A DNA stretch of 64,000 bases from Symsagittifera roscoffensis (GCF_963678635.1 NC_087070.1:27956966-28020965), one strand, 5' to 3'; positions 1 through 11,883 are shown, counted from the first letter of the stretch. The notes: generated from the letters alone by a model not told the origin. Program-made: numbers and translations.

Positions 1-805
1 GAATTACTCTGCAGAACTTAATTCGCACGGTCGAAAAGGGGTTTTAGAAAGGGGTCAGACACGTCTTGGATAGAGACCTTTTTTGCATTGCTAGATGGTT
101 GAAAATTCACAAAGGGCTCCCGCAACTTCGTCTCAATTCCGATTGCAACCATGCCAAAAGTGAGCCGAATTTTTCTAGAATATTTAAATTGACTGATTTT
201 TTATTATTAAATGAAGACTACCAAGCTATTCAAGCCTTGAAATTTTCAAATATTTCTAAGTTTTTAGTAGACTGATTCGGTTCACGAAAAGTTTAAGTTT
301 CTTCAAGCTATTCAACGTATGAAAAAACTTTCAAGTTGTCTCATAGACGAATCGGTTCGCGGAAAGCTTAAGTTTTCCTATGCAAGCTATTTAGGCTAAA
401 AAAAACTCTGAAATATTTCAAGGTTGCGCAAAGACTGATTCGGTCTGCTCAATGATTGTTTTTCTAAGCATGGAGGTTGCTGTTTCTAGTTGATTCATTT
501 CAGACTGAAATGAATCCGTAAACGCAACATTTCTGACAAAGAGTGGGCAGGTACTGTCTAGCCTTGAAGTTTAATTTAGTTCATCTTGCTCCGATTGATT
601 CTTAAACATTGTGCTCAATGATCGCTCTGAAAACATTGCGCCTTATGTCAGCTAAAACATGACATTAAATTTTCTGTCCTTCATTTCATATATAAGATAA
701 GATATGATGAAATTTATCCATACCGAGAACCGAAGTTTCAATGGGAGAAATACAGTAGCAGGTTGAGAAACACCTAATCTAGCAAATTATTTACTAATTG
801 AACAT
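1..805. other. AT-rich non-coding DNA, nothing recognised
   Basis: No open frame with coding character. Short internally repeated phrases (for example GACTGATTCGGTTCACG-like strings near 270, 345 and 430) suggest old degenerate repeats. Confidence 0.4.
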
Positions 806-985
806 CGACACAGGCGAAGCTGCGCTTCGCAAACACTAGCGAGACCACGACAAAAATCAGCTCGTAAAAGTGCAATGGAAAGTAGAAATCAGCCTCGAAT
901 TAGCAAAAATTCGACTACGTCTGCGATTCGATCCTGCGATCTAGAGAATAGGAGTCTCGCGCACTAACCACTCAGCCACGGAAGC
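806..985 (-). mobile_element. tRNA-derived SINE with 3' hairpin (full-length-like copy)
   Basis: Read on the minus strand, the element starts at 985 with a tRNA-like head: an A-box-like GTGGCTGAGTGGTTAG near 965-980 and a B-box-like GGATCGAATC near 926-935. About 100 bp of body follow, and the element ends at 806-825 in the palindrome GCGAAGCTGCGCTTCGC. The same layout recurs at 17.4, 27.0, 31.4 and 34.6 kb, so this is a family. The internal boxes are what RNA polymerase III uses; transposition would need LINE enzymes in trans. Whether this copy is active cannot be judged. Confidence 0.6.
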
Positions 986-3204
986 TGAAAAGGTACAGAA
1001 CACTAGCTACAAAAAGCAAAGAACAGATGCTTTGCAATTTCCAATGCTACAGTGAAATTTCCAAATAAAGGAACGCTTTTAATGAACACTTTTATTAGCG
1101 AGTGAGATAAAAAAAAAAGAAAGTTCGTAATAAAACACTAAGCTAATCGCTAGAGTAATTATACCTGTAATTGATTTATAAAACGGCCTTGAATTTTGAG
1201 AGAACAAATTTTAGCTGATAAAACCAACAAATTTTTATAATTTTCATTGCGAACAAGAAAAATTGAATCCACGTTAGCAATTGACAAACATGCTCTCTTT
1301 TTCGATTAATAATTTAAGAAGATGGGTTTTTCCTTCCATTCAGCAAATGAAATTTACTAAATGAAACCTTTGAAGCAATATGCAAAAAAAAACGTTATGA
1401 ACACAAATATCTAGTTAATGTGCAACTAGAACAGAATATACGACCATTATCATCTTCGTAAAAAAAAACATCGTCGATGTTTCAAGATCAGACAATTCAG
1501 TTTTTCAGTATCTGAAAAAAACTCTCAAATGTTTCTTCTTGATGTGTTGAAAAAAAATGCCTGAGTGTCGAGAAAAACTGCTCTGAAACTTTTCATTATT
1601 CAAGCTAAAATAAATAAGAGCTGACAAAAAATTGAATGAATGGTCTACTACAGTTCTACTATTCAACTCTACTACGGTTCTAACGTTATCGTTTTGTTAC
1701 AGTTTTAAATCTATCAATTGCAGTTCATTTGTGCATTCCTTCGCCTAGTTCAATCGCCCTTCCTCGTAGAAACAGGAAAACTTGGATTAAAACAGAAAAT
1801 AAGAAAACCGATTTTTTTCGATTGTTTTACTTTTTTCTTTTAACAGAGTGATCGAAAAAATTTTGCGAACATAGAACGCAACCGCCGTCTATGCTTGCTT
1901 TATATAGATACTTATTTTCAGATATGGTTATCTGAGGACATTTTCCACTCGGACTATGAACTATTTACAGGATACACTTCGATTCTAAACATGCTCATAA
2001 AAATAGCAAAAAAAGTAGTATTACACTTGAACCAGTAGAAAACTAGCCAAAACAAAACATCTGGGAAAAAATCAAAAACGTGAAAAAGTTTTTAAATTGA
2101 TGTGTTTATCAAACAAATTGAGCTGGTTCATATCAAAACATATTGAAATGGAGTCCAGAATTAAGGCAACAAAAACTAAAGGAAAACCGAAAAAGTCTCT
2201 TAGTTTCGATTTACAAATAATAATACTGTTACGGAAACTTGCTAAATGATAATTAAATAGTTTAATGTGCATAAATCAGTCGAGTTTTGTTTTAGTGACA
2301 AAAAACTTCTTTTTTAAATGAGTGAAAACCGACAAACTGACGAAATTATCTGAAATGGCGAGAAAAGTAAGAATTCCAACAACAAAATTTTAAAATGGGA
2401 CAAAGAAGATTTAAAAAAATATCATAATGTTTCCAAGTGAAGTCATTACACAAAATTCTTTTGCAAAAACATCACTTGAGAGAGCACCATAATTCCAAAT
2501 CCAGCCTGCTTTCAGGCTTCTCAGACCAATTTTAAGGCGTCAAAATTGTGACGTCTAGCCTGTATAATTTTTAAAAAGTAAATGGATGTTTACTTGAAAA
2601 AAAAACAAAGGATATTTTTGATATTCCGCTGACAAACCTAAAAAAATAGAATCCCATTTTTCAAATAAAAGACTTCCTCTACAGAAGAAGATTTCGTGAA
2701 CACAAATATCTCATGGCTGTGCAATAAGAGCAGTATATTGCGACCATGAGCATTATAGAAAGCTTGAAAATTTGGATTTTTTAGATCAGCCATTTTAGTT
2801 TTTTGAGGCCGGTATAAGATTTTGTGAGCAATGTTTGAATAGTTAAAAATTAAAATCCCTCCCTCTCAAAAACATGTACTTTCATTAAATAACCCTTTCA
2901 AAAAATTGGATCGTCTGAAAATAGAGTAGATCGACTGAAAAGGAGTGTCGTAAAAGGGGCGTCCGGCAAATAAGGCAACAGCTGCTAAGACAACTAGATT
3001 GACGAGACTTTAACATGACGCTACACACAACGTCTCCAATTGTAATTATGAGAAATATAAATCGCTTAAATTCGAACCAATCCGTTTACATGCAATAACT
3101 ATCACTTGTCGTCCTAATGCCATGTTATCTTAGTGTCTTGTCGTCTTATTTACCTACCACCCGTAAAAAGAGGTATATCTGTTACCCCCAATTACAACTC
3201 TGGA
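986..3204. other. Non-coding AT-rich DNA
   Basis: No coding region or RNA gene recognised. Two segments (1390-1480 and 2690-2780) share the phrase GAACACAAATATCT and look like degenerate interspersed repeats. Confidence 0.35.
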
Positions 3205-3645
3205 AAGCAACACATAGCGAACAGACAGTTGAACAGAATAGTTGGTAACAGAATAAATACCGAATTATTTTTTGAAAAAATTGCAAATAGCGACATTCAA
3301 AGAAAATGTATATGCCCTTAACGCTCTTTGAATTTCTGGAACAATTCATGATTGGTACATTTTTTTTGATAAAATTGACCCAATTTGAGAAAACTGGATC
3401 AATAGGCAAATTTTTTATTTCACAGGAAAATCTGAAAAATAAATTCCACTTTCGTAACTGGCAGTCGATAACGTTGTTCGTGACCTTTACACTTCCACTG
3501 TTCGATCGTGGAGTTTGCTTTCCCTTTAACAAAAAAAATGAACTGAACTTAAAAAAGAAACGAAAAAGTGAATTTAAGCCTGGAAAAAAATCATGGCGAC
3601 CTATATAAAAGTCTGAACTACGTTCATCGCTCTTAAAAATATTTC
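3205..3645 (+). repeat. TATA-tailed interspersed repeat, copy 1
   Basis: First of about a dozen related copies. It runs from CACATAGCGAACAGACAG through the conserved phrases TTGAGAAAACTGGATCAATAG and GGAGTTTGCTTTCC, and ends in CCTATATAAAAGTCTGAACTACGTTCATCGCTC, here with a consensus TATAAA. Homology between copies stops shortly after the TATA segment, so a promoter-like motif sits at the edge of the element. No protein is encoded. It could be a solo LTR, a 5'-end-containing non-autonomous element or a SINE-like unit. Confidence 0.55.
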
Positions 3646-3796
3646 AAGTCCCAAAACTGTGACAATTTTAAAACACTATTTTTTTCCAGCTTCATTTAAG
3701 ACAAAACTGACTCCAATACAAAAAAACTGTTCGTCTGAAATTTTCTGAGCTACCTGATCTTGCTTTGAACTTGTAATCGGAGAAAAATACGCTCAC

Positions 3797-3994
3797 CTGA
3801 CGACAGAGATACGATTGATGGGCCTAAAAAGACGTTGACGGGTGCCAAAAGAGATACATTGTTACGTTGCAATTCTGTCACACTTGCAACTTCTGAGGCA
3901 GCCAGTTCTAGTCCAGTAGAAGATAAGGCCACAAACATCAAAGCAGAGAAGATATGCACAGTGCACAGAAAGTATACAGCCCACACATTGTAGA
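3797..3994 (-). CDS. Candidate exon with a hydrophobic segment (unrecognised gene)
   Basis: Minus-strand open segment bounded by an acceptor (GTTGGTTTAG before 3994) and a strong donor (CTGTCGTCAG then GTGAGCG after 3797). Composition is visibly more codon-like than the flanks. It encodes a hydrophobic stretch (VWAVYFLCTVHIFSALMFVA) followed by a polar part with LELAASEVASVTELQRN and an Asn-Val-Ser sequon, which would fit a membrane span or signal anchor. It enters and leaves in phase 1, matching the phase-1 end of the exon at 8881-8946, so it may belong to the same minus-strand gene. No family recognised, and no in-frame Met at the 5' edge, so it is not clearly a first exon. Confidence 0.35.
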
Positions 3995-4059
3995 CTAAAC
4001 CAACATGCAAAAAATAATTTTGTTGACTTAAAACTAAACTAGCGTGTAACGCACCTCCT

Positions 4060-7000
4060 GTTTTGACTCATGAAAAAAACCACTTATATAGGAAACCAGA
4101 TCTGCAGGCTTTTAGTGTGCTCTGACAGCACCTAATTACAGGGTTGGTAATTTCAAAATTTATTAACTTTTTTAATTCAAATTTTCCTTCAAATCCCGAA
4201 AACGTCAAATCTCGAGAACTACAAATATTCGAGTTGTGATATTTGGAGGCAAGATTCGCAACCCAGGAGAGTACCCTGACAGCGCCCAACTACAGGGTAG
4301 AGAATTTCAAAGTTTGAAGAGAAAAATTAATTCAAGTTTTTTGAAAAATTTTCGAAAAAAATCACAAAAAACGTCATATCTCGAAAACTACAAGGATCAG
4401 AGCAATCATAATTGGAGTACTCTGATCGCCCCAACTACATGGTTGGGAATTTGAAATTTTGAAGAAAAAAGTTTCGTTTAAGTTTCCTGAAATATTTTAT
4501 TGAAAAAATCATTAAAAAAATCATATCTCGAAAACTACAAGGATTTGAGCAGTCTTAATTGGAGCCAAGGTTCACAACCCCTGAAAGTACTCTGATAGCC
4601 CCCGACTACAGCGTTGTGAATTTCACGTTTTGTAAATTATTTTGTATATTGTTTTCTGGAAATTTTTGAAAAAAATCACAAAAAATGTCGTATCTCGTAC
4701 ACTAAAAGGATTTGAGCATTCTTAATTGGAGGCTAAATTCGCAATCCCTTGAAGAATCCTGACAGCGTCCCACTATTGGGCTGCTTATTTTAAACTCAGT
4801 GGAAGAACCACTGAATTCAAACTGGAAAAAATCTTAACCATTGTAATATACGATATACCTTTAACGTTAAACATGCAATAATCATACGTTGAAAAAGCTT
4901 AAACATGGCGAGATAGTGAAGCCCGCATTTAAATATAGAAATAGATAGATAATAGATTTCACAACTCAAAGACAATTTTTCACAACTCATAAAAAACCGC
5001 AAATATTGGAAAAAATCAGCATCCTTTGAGTGTACTCTGACAGCACCGAGTTACAGGGTTGGTAACTTCAAATTTTGAAACTTTTTTCAATTCAAATTTT
5101 TAAAAACCAAAGTTTTTTATATCTAAGTTCTTTGAAAAACTTTAAAATTTTTGAAAAATTAAGAACCATAACATATCGGAATCTAAAACAAATTGGGCAT
5201 TCGCGTTTGGACGCAAGATTTGCAACTTCTGAGAGAGCTCTTACAGTATCCAACTACAGCGTTGGGAATTTCAAATTTTGAAACTTAAAATTAAGTTTTC
5301 TAAAAAAAAACTTTTTTGAAAAAACCAGAAAAAAAACGTCATATCTCGAAAACAACCAAAAGATTTGAGCAGCCACAATTGAAGGCAAGATCTTTCGCAA
5401 TTCCTGAGAGTACTCTGACAGCCCCCAACTACAGGGGGTTAGGAACTTCAAAATTTGAAGAAAAAAAGTAAATTTATGTTTTCTGAAAACTTTTTGAAAA
5501 AATAACAAAAATTGTCATATCTGGAAAACTACAAAGACTTGAGCAGTCACAGTTGGATGCAAGATTAGCAACACCTCAGACCTTGAGAGTACTCTGACAG
5601 CCAAAACTAAATGGTTATGAAATTTTAAAAAAGAAGAAATAAAATTAAACTAGCAATTAACGCACCACGAAACTTTTAGTGTACTCTGACTGCACCCAAT
5701 TACAGGGTTGGTAATTTCGAACTTTTAAATTTTTTTGAAATTCCCATTTTAAAAGCGTCATCTCGAAAACTTTATGGGCCTCTGGAAAAATTTGGAAGCC
5801 AGATTTGCAACCACTGAGGCAAGATTTGAGACGCCTGGGTGTACGCTGACAATAAGGTTGTATCTTCATCATGTTAGTAGTTTAAAAATTTTTGAATTTC
5901 TTTGTAGATAAGTTCTTTGAGAAATTTAAAAAAAATCGAAAAACGTCACATCTCGGAAACTAAAAGCATTTGAGCAGTCGCATGTGGAAAGATTTAGAGT
6001 ACCCTGACAACACCGAACTATAGAGTTGGGAATTTCAAATTTTGAAACATAATTAATTTGCACTTTCTGGAAATTTTGAAAGAATCACAAAAAACGTCAC
6101 ACCTCGAAAACTACAAAGAATTGAGCAGTGATATTAGGAGGCAAGATTCGCAATCCTTGAGAGTACTTTGACAGGACCTAACTACAGGGTTGGGAAATTC
6201 AGTTTTTTAAAGAACAGAAATAATTTAAGTTTTCTGAAGATTTTTGAAAAAAATCACAAAAAACGTCATATCTCGAAAACTACAAAGAATTGAGCAGTCA
6301 TATTTGGAGGCAAGATTCGCAATTCTTGAGAGTAGTTTGACAGGACCTAAATACAGGGTTGGGAATTTCAGTTTTTTAAAGAATAGAAATAATTTAAGTT
6401 TTCTGAAGATTTTTGAAAAAAATCACAAAAACATATCTCGAAAACTACAAAGAATTGAGCAGTCATATTTGGAGGCAAGATTCGCAATTCTTGAGAGTAC
6501 TTTGACAGGACCTAACTACAGGGTTGGGAATTTCAGTTTTTAAAGATTAGAAATAATTTAAGTTTTCTGAAAATTTTTGAAAAAAATCACAAAAGACTTC
6601 ATATCTCAAAAACTACAAAGAATTGAGCAGTCATATTTGGAGGCAAGATTCGCAATCTTTGAGAGTACTCCGACAGCACCCAACTACAGGGTTGGGAACT
6701 TCAAGTTTGGTAAATTATTTTGTTATTTGAAATTTCTAAAATTTTTTGAAAAAATCTCAAAAATCTTCTTATCTCGTTAGCGAAAATGATTCGGGCATTC
6801 AAAATTGGAGGCCAAATTCGCAACCCCTAATTTGATATTGGGCTGCTTAATTTAAACTCGGTAAAATAACCACTAAAATCAAATTGGAAAATCGAAAAAA
6901 AAATTCTTAACCATTGCAATATACGATATAGCTTAAACATGCAAAAATAATACGTTGAAGAAGCTTAAACATTGCGAGATAGTGAAGCCCGCATTTAAAT

Positions 7001-7545
7001 ATATAATAGATTAAAATTTTCTGAAACAAAAAACGTCATATCTCAAAAACTACAAGGATTTGAGCAGTCATATTTGGAGAAAAAATTTACAACTCCTGTG
7101 AGTACCCTAACAGAGCCTCACTATAGAGGTGGGAACTTCAAATTTTGTGAAATTATCAAAATCTAAGTTCTTTTTAAAATCTTGAAAAAATAATTTAAAA
7201 AATATCTCGAAAACAACAAGGATTTGAGAAGTAAGATTTAGAGGCAAGATTCGTAATCCCTGAGACTACCCTGACATCCCCCAACTACAGGGTTGGGAAT
7301 TTCAAATTTTCGGAAACTTTTAAAAATAAATTTTATTAGAAATTTTTGAAAAATCTCGAAAATTGCCGTATCTCGTAACCTAAAAGAATTGCTAATTGAT
7401 ATATGGAAGCCGAAATTGCAACATCCGGAGAAACCCTAACGTTAAACATGCCTGACGAATTCTTTTGTTAAACATGCAAAAATAATACGTTGAAAAAGCT
7501 AAACATGGCGAGATAGTGAAGCCCGCATTCAAATATATAATAGAT
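4060..7545. repeat. Tandem repeat array, period about 165 bp
   Basis: About 18 diverged units. Each carries, in order, a CATATCTCGAAAACTACAA phrase, GATTTGAGCAGTC, GGAGGCAAGATTCGCAA, a GAGAGTACTCTGACAGC phrase and CAACTACAGGGTTGGGAATT. The phrase AACTACAGGGTTGGGAA recurs near 6180, 6350, 6515 and 6682, giving the period. Since 165 is divisible by three, short open frames appear with repeated peptides (6244-6543); these follow from the period and are not evidence of a gene. The middle units (6090-6700) are the most alike, suggesting recent local turnover. Confidence 0.85.
4765..4975. repeat. Second module inside the tandem array (three copies)
   Basis: A block without the 165-bp unit phrases: TATTGGGCTGCTT, a CCATTGTAATATACGATAT phrase, then AATACGTTGAAAAAGCTTAAACATGGCGAGATAGTGAAGCCCGCATT. 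It recurs at about 6835-7015 and, 5'-shortened, at 7440-7545. The array therefore alternates runs of 165-bp units with this spacer, a higher-order arrangement. Confidence 0.7.
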
Positions 7546-8480
7546 TACTGTGCCCAAATTGACAGAACTATTGATGAATATTTACTGCATGTGGCGTGTT
7601 TCTATCCTCTCATGTTTCACCCTTCTTATATTTGGTGGTACATATTGCTCCTCATACGGGACTTTGCGGGATATGTGAACGGCAATATATGTGAGAGGCA
7701 AACTGTGCCACTAAATACAAAAAAGGCCGAACTGCGTAAAAGCGAAACGCGTGTACACCACATTTACTTGTTTTACAGTTTCCTAAATTAAAAGAAGCTT
7801 CGATTGTTACAGAAAGGAAGCGGAGCTTCGCTACACTTGCGATCCAACAGAAACATAGCATAGAGAGATAGAGGATAGAAAAAGTGTCGAAAGCCACTAA
7901 GTCAGAAAAAAAACATTGACGAAAACCAAATCTAAAAAATTTCAAAAAACTTTGTCGAGAAATAATAAAAACGAACACTGTATTCTCCTTTCTCTCTTCG
8001 ACGCATTCTCCTCTGCTTAACAGATTGAATATTCCTTCAAGTAGGACAATCATCAGCATTAATAACCATTCAGAATCATTCACCGAGCGAGAACTAAGCC
8101 GTAAACACTTAGGTGCACACCTGTTGACCCAAAACAAAAATGTTGTCATAAAAAAGGCGGATCTCTTTAACTACACCCCTCGGGTATCTAGTAACGAATA
8201 CCCCCTATAAAGAAATAAATCAACGGTTAAGCATATGAGAATTTTATAGCTAGTAATGAATCCCGCTTTTGCTAAAGCGGGGATATAGTTACAGAAATCC
8301 AAAACGGCTAAGCAATAAAGTTTTGAAATTTTTACGCCCTACCCCATCTGAAACACAAAAAAAATCAATTTTTGCATTTAAAACGAATTTAAGGTGAATG
8401 AGCCTATTTAGCATAAGGCGAAACCACTTAGGCGAAAACATTAAGCGGAAATTATTGTACAAAATAAGTGTTGGTAAACT
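7546..8480. other. Intergenic or intronic DNA with SINE fragment and small hairpins
   Basis: 7812-7960 carries the hairpin end and body of the SINE family (GCGGAGCTTCGC, CACTTGCGATCCAACA, then AAGCCACTAAGTC). At 8250-8283 a perfect stem CCCGCTTT/AAAGCGGG is visible. No gene recognised. A possible 21-nt exon for the neighbouring minus-strand gene lies just beyond at 8484-8504, between TTGTAATTCAG and GTAAGTTTACC; its phase fits, but such a short exon cannot be claimed. Confidence 0.35.
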
Positions 8481-8880
8481 TACAGTTAAAGTTAGAGAAC
8501 GACTCTGAATTACAACTGCTCGGTAGAAAAGTCTTTGGAAAGTCAGCGACTATTAATGAGCATGCTAGCGATAGTCCGACTTTTCAAATTTTCACAGAAC
8601 TTTTTTTTCAATTTCTCTAGGTTTTCAATGGAGATCGATAAGGTCCTGCCGGGACCCAACGGCTAAGCTTAAGCTCCCAAGGCACGCGACTTGCCATTAG
8701 TACAAGTGGGAGAGGCATGAACGTTAATAAAGTTTCATTATCAAGCAAGGTCATTTTTTTGCAGATTTGTGCGAAAATTTTTTCAATGGAAATTCAAGCT
8801 CCGGATTACAAAAAATACAGTTGCTCTCGTAAGAGAAAAAGTTTTCGATCTTAAAAAATGGAAATATACGCGATACACAC

Positions 8881-8946
8881 CTTTAACACTCGGTTCATAA
8901 TTGGTGTCAACTTCTCCGTTGTTTTGCTTGATTTCCACCTCGGGGT
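8881..8946 (-). CDS. Candidate exon of unrecognised minus-strand gene
   Basis: 66-nt segment between acceptor AGTATTTCAG and donor GTTAAAG/GTGTGT. Joined in phase 1 to the exon at 9079-9256, it continues the frame as DPEVEIKQNNGEVDTNYEPS, an acidic, polar sequence. The intron between them (8947-9078, 132 nt) could instead be read through, because the frame stays open, but the read-through peptide is hydrophobic and AT-driven; I prefer splicing. Confidence 0.35.
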
Positions 8947-9078
8947 CTGAAATACTATTCACAATTACAAGGCAAATATTCAATTCCTTTGCCAAGACAG
9001 CGTTAAATTTAAAATTTAAGTCAGCAATTCGCAAAAAAAAAATAAACAACAACAACATGGGTAAACTAAAAGCACAAC

Positions 9079-9256
9079 CTTTGTTAGACAGAGCTTTTTC
9101 CTCGGAATCGAAAACAGCCTGCTCTTTCATATGCTCAGCAACTGGCGTTTTTGGCTCAGTCTTCGACAGAGCATCCACGTCTTCCCGTGTTTCTCTTTTA
9201 GCATCCTGAAACCAGTTTCTAATCAAAAGCGGAACTTTACAACTCAGCTCTACTAT
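9079..9256 (-). CDS. Candidate exon of unrecognised minus-strand gene
   Basis: 178-nt exon entering in phase 0 and leaving in phase 1. It encodes a charged, low-hydrophobicity stretch (WFQDAKRETREDVDALSK, then KTPVAEHMKEQAVFDSEEKA). The upstream intron is only 49 nt (9257-9305): donor CAAGAC/GTGAGT and acceptor CATTAAG/ATAGTA. The closer acceptor TTTCCTAG would break the frame, so the start is set by frame. No domain recognised. Confidence 0.45.
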
Positions 9257-9305
9257 CTTAATGAACATCTCTCTAGGAAAGAACAAACAGTTTCTGGAAA
9301 CTCAC

Positions 9306-10204
9306 GTCTTGCGTGACACCATCGACCAGAACAGCTCCTGTGGATGTGTTGCTCCTTTGCAGAAAATTAGTCTCCATAGATTCAGTCACTTCTTCCGGCA
9401 ACTTTCCCTCTCCCCTCGAAACATGAATCACCGGCATTTCTATTTTAATATTGTTCTGATCCAGGTCAATTTGGAACTGAGGCTTTTGCGCATTGAATTT
9501 CGAGGAACTTCCAGAGAAAAATTTAGGCGATGAATTAGCACAACGGCGAACCTCCATTAATTCTTCGTCCAGATGTTGTGCGAACACTGGATGTACGGGC
9601 ATATTCTGTCGTGAAATAATTTTCTGCTCAACTATTTTGCGCCATCTCTCTTTATAACTCAACTTGCCCGTAGCTGGACTACCCTGCTGATTATTTGTCA
9701 CATGCTGATAATCTCTTTTGTTTCCTGTTACAGACTCGTCGCAAAGTCCAGTTGAGTTATTCTCTTGTTTCGAGTTTTCTTTTGCCTTCGTGACCAAGTT
9801 ATGCCACGAGGTCAGAATTTGTTTCTGTTTCCCTATCACTTTTTGCTGCACAAGCTGTCGAAATTTGAGCTGTCCTTCCTTGCGCTTTTGAAAGAGGTCA
9901 GGCCTAACTGGGTCCTTATTGTGGTATGCAAACACGGACACTTCGTTGGCGAACACTACTCTATTGTGTGGTTGTTTTATGTCAGGAGGTGTGTGGACAA
10001 TGTCATCGGAGGATCCGACCGTGCCGAACGCGAGCAGAGACGCTCTTTTTGTTCCGCTTGAGCTTTCAACTCCAACAACCGTTGTTGAACTTTGTAATTC
10101 TAAAAAATGATTACTTTTAACCAAATTGTGTATTCCTAAACACTTGAACACTCGCTTTTTTAATTGTCCGTATGTTTCAACGACCCAGTATATAACTGAA
10201 AAAC
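9306..10204 (-). CDS. Large exon of unrecognised gene with RVVF (PP1-docking-like) motif
   Basis: Longest open exon of the left third, about 300 codons, with balanced composition unlike its AT-rich flanks. The acceptor is TTGTTTTTAG at 10204, with an in-frame alternative 9 nt downstream; the donor GTGAGT follows 9306. Near the middle is RVVFANEVSVF, which fits the RVxF consensus for docking to protein phosphatase 1. Two related segments follow, KFRQLVQQKVIGKQ and RWRKIVEQKIISRQ, apparently an internal duplication. The rest is polar and Ser/Asn-rich, probably disordered. A PP1 regulatory subunit of the PPP1R15 type is one possibility, but the tryptophan and arginines expected after that family's RVxF are not clearly present. 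Likely neighbouring exons: 13598-13821 upstream, 9079-9256 and 8881-8946 downstream; phases agree. Confidence 0.55.
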
Positions 10205-10244
10205 CTAAAAACAACAGAAAATCAGCATATTTTCAATTTCCTTC

Positions 10245-10595
10245 CAACTTTCAATTTTCTTCCAATTGGAAAAGTAATGAACGCAAGTAAACATAAAAAA
10301 ATGATTTTCTTGAAAAAATCGCAACTTTCGAATTTCCAAGAAAAAAGTAGATGCCTTTTAAGCTCTGTCAAAAAGGGATCAATAGGTTAAATTTTTATTC
10401 AGCTGGAAAATCGTTCACGTTTTTTCGCGCCATTTCCACGTTCGTAATTGGAGTGCTATTTACGTCACTTTCAGTAGATAAATTTCAATTGAACTCAAAA
10501 AGTGGATTATAGCTAAGTGCATTTAAGTCCTGAAAAAAAAATCAGCAAGACCTATATAAGAGTCTTCACTATGTTCATTACTCTTAAATAATGGG
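10245..10595 (+). repeat. TATA-tailed interspersed repeat, copy 2
   Basis: Homologous to the copy at 3205, but of a second subfamily containing CGCGCCATTTCCACGTTCG and TTCAGTAGATAAATTTCAATTG. It ends in GACCTATATAAGAGTCTTCACTATGTTCATTACTC. Confidence 0.55.
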
Positions 10596-11880
10596 GAATA
10601 AAATTTACCCACTAATTATCTGCACCAAAACAATTTGACACTGATGCGAAGCGAAAATTTCACTTGCAATGCCATACAAGCATAACTCCCAAATAGCATA
10701 AAATGAAAAAATTCCCAAATGTCGTAAAATTCATGCCATGTAATTCCCAAATGGCATTAAAATCATGTACTTTAGCGGCGTAAAATTCATGCCATGTAAT
10801 TCATGCAAGTTGCATTGAAACAAATATTCGCGAAAGATATTTATGTTAACATGGGATGAAATGTAATAAATTTTATTTTGAAAAGTATGCTGTTACTAAT
10901 CGATTTTTTGGAATCAGATTCTCCATCGCAACTGTTTCTTAACACTTGTTTGGAAGCAATTAATTCTGAATCTTGTTCACAAGTTTTCGTTACTGATACA
11001 AATGCGAAAAATTCGCTGATACAAAATGTTTCAATTTCAATCAAAACTTTAAATTTATGATATTTGTAAAATAAATTCATTTTACGCTATTTGGGAGTTA
11101 TGTCATTTAGCAAATTATCTAAACATAGGATAGTAAGCTAGCAGACTGAAAATGAGTTGGAAGTAATTAAGTCGATAAAATTCTTGCATTAAAATTGAAC
11201 ACAGAGGCAAAAGGGATCTTCGCACCATTTGCGATACAACACTAACATAAAATAAGAAGATAAAAAGCCAAAACTGATACTTTCATATGTCTCGATAGAA
11301 AATCATTCCAAGCAAACATACCTTACAGATGATTTTTAAGGCAGCAACAACGGAGCAAAATTTAGAAAAAGAAACAGAGCTGACAATCTTCGAGCAGACC
11401 CAAGTTGAACCGAAAAAATATGCTTTTATATTGAAGTCCCACCTTAAACAACAATGGACAACAATTTCACTTGAAACTACAATGTAAGTTGTAAGAAAAA
11501 TCAGTGATGTGGCAACTAAGCCAACAATCTTTGAGCTGAGACCACTTGAACCGAAAAAAATGATTTGAAACTAGAATGAACAGTACTTGCAAATGCAACT
11601 GCAATGAAAGTTGTTTAAAGCAAAAAAACAGTGATGTGGCAACTAAACCGACCATATTTGAGCAGACACCAACTGAAACGAAAAAAAAAGAAGATTTTGC
11701 GAAAACTTTTTTTTCAAAAAGATTTTGCGAAATCTTTCAACTCCCCCTTGATATTAGGATAAAAAACACTTGCACTTGGAGCTACAATTCAACCGACAAA
11801 AGCTGAGCGAACAAACGAAAAATCAACACTTCAATTTTGTCGGATTTTTTTTTTCAATTTCCTTGATACTGAAAAAAAAA
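10596..11880. other. Probable intron DNA with short direct repeats
   Basis: Near 10680-10800 the phrases AATTCCCAAATGGCATAAAA and AAATTCATGCCATGTAATTC occur repeatedly. At about 11200 the SINE hairpin region is present (CTTCGCACCATTTGCGATACAAC). Two GTGATGTGGCAACTAAGCCGACAAT phrases (11505 and 11630) mark duplicated SINE-body sequence. No exon recognised. Confidence 0.4.
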
Positions 11881-11883
11881 CAA

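Noticed and set aside
6244..6543. 99-codon plus-strand ORF with repeated LEARFAILES-like peptide
   Set aside because: It lies wholly in the 165-bp tandem array; the period is a multiple of three, so repeated peptides arise automatically. Other units break the frame.
4060..7545. CRISPR-like array
   Set aside because: Units are contiguous 165-bp tandem repeats without short constant repeats and unique spacers, in eukaryotic DNA.
7652..8149. 165-codon minus-strand ORF
   Set aside because: Phe/Leu/Cys-rich translation of repeat and SINE-body sequence; no motif, no plausible splice context.
8947..9078. Read-through of the 132-nt intron as coding
   Set aside because: The frame is open, but the peptide is AT-driven and hydrophobic (LPMLLLFIFFLRIADL) and good splice sites flank it; kept only as an alternative.
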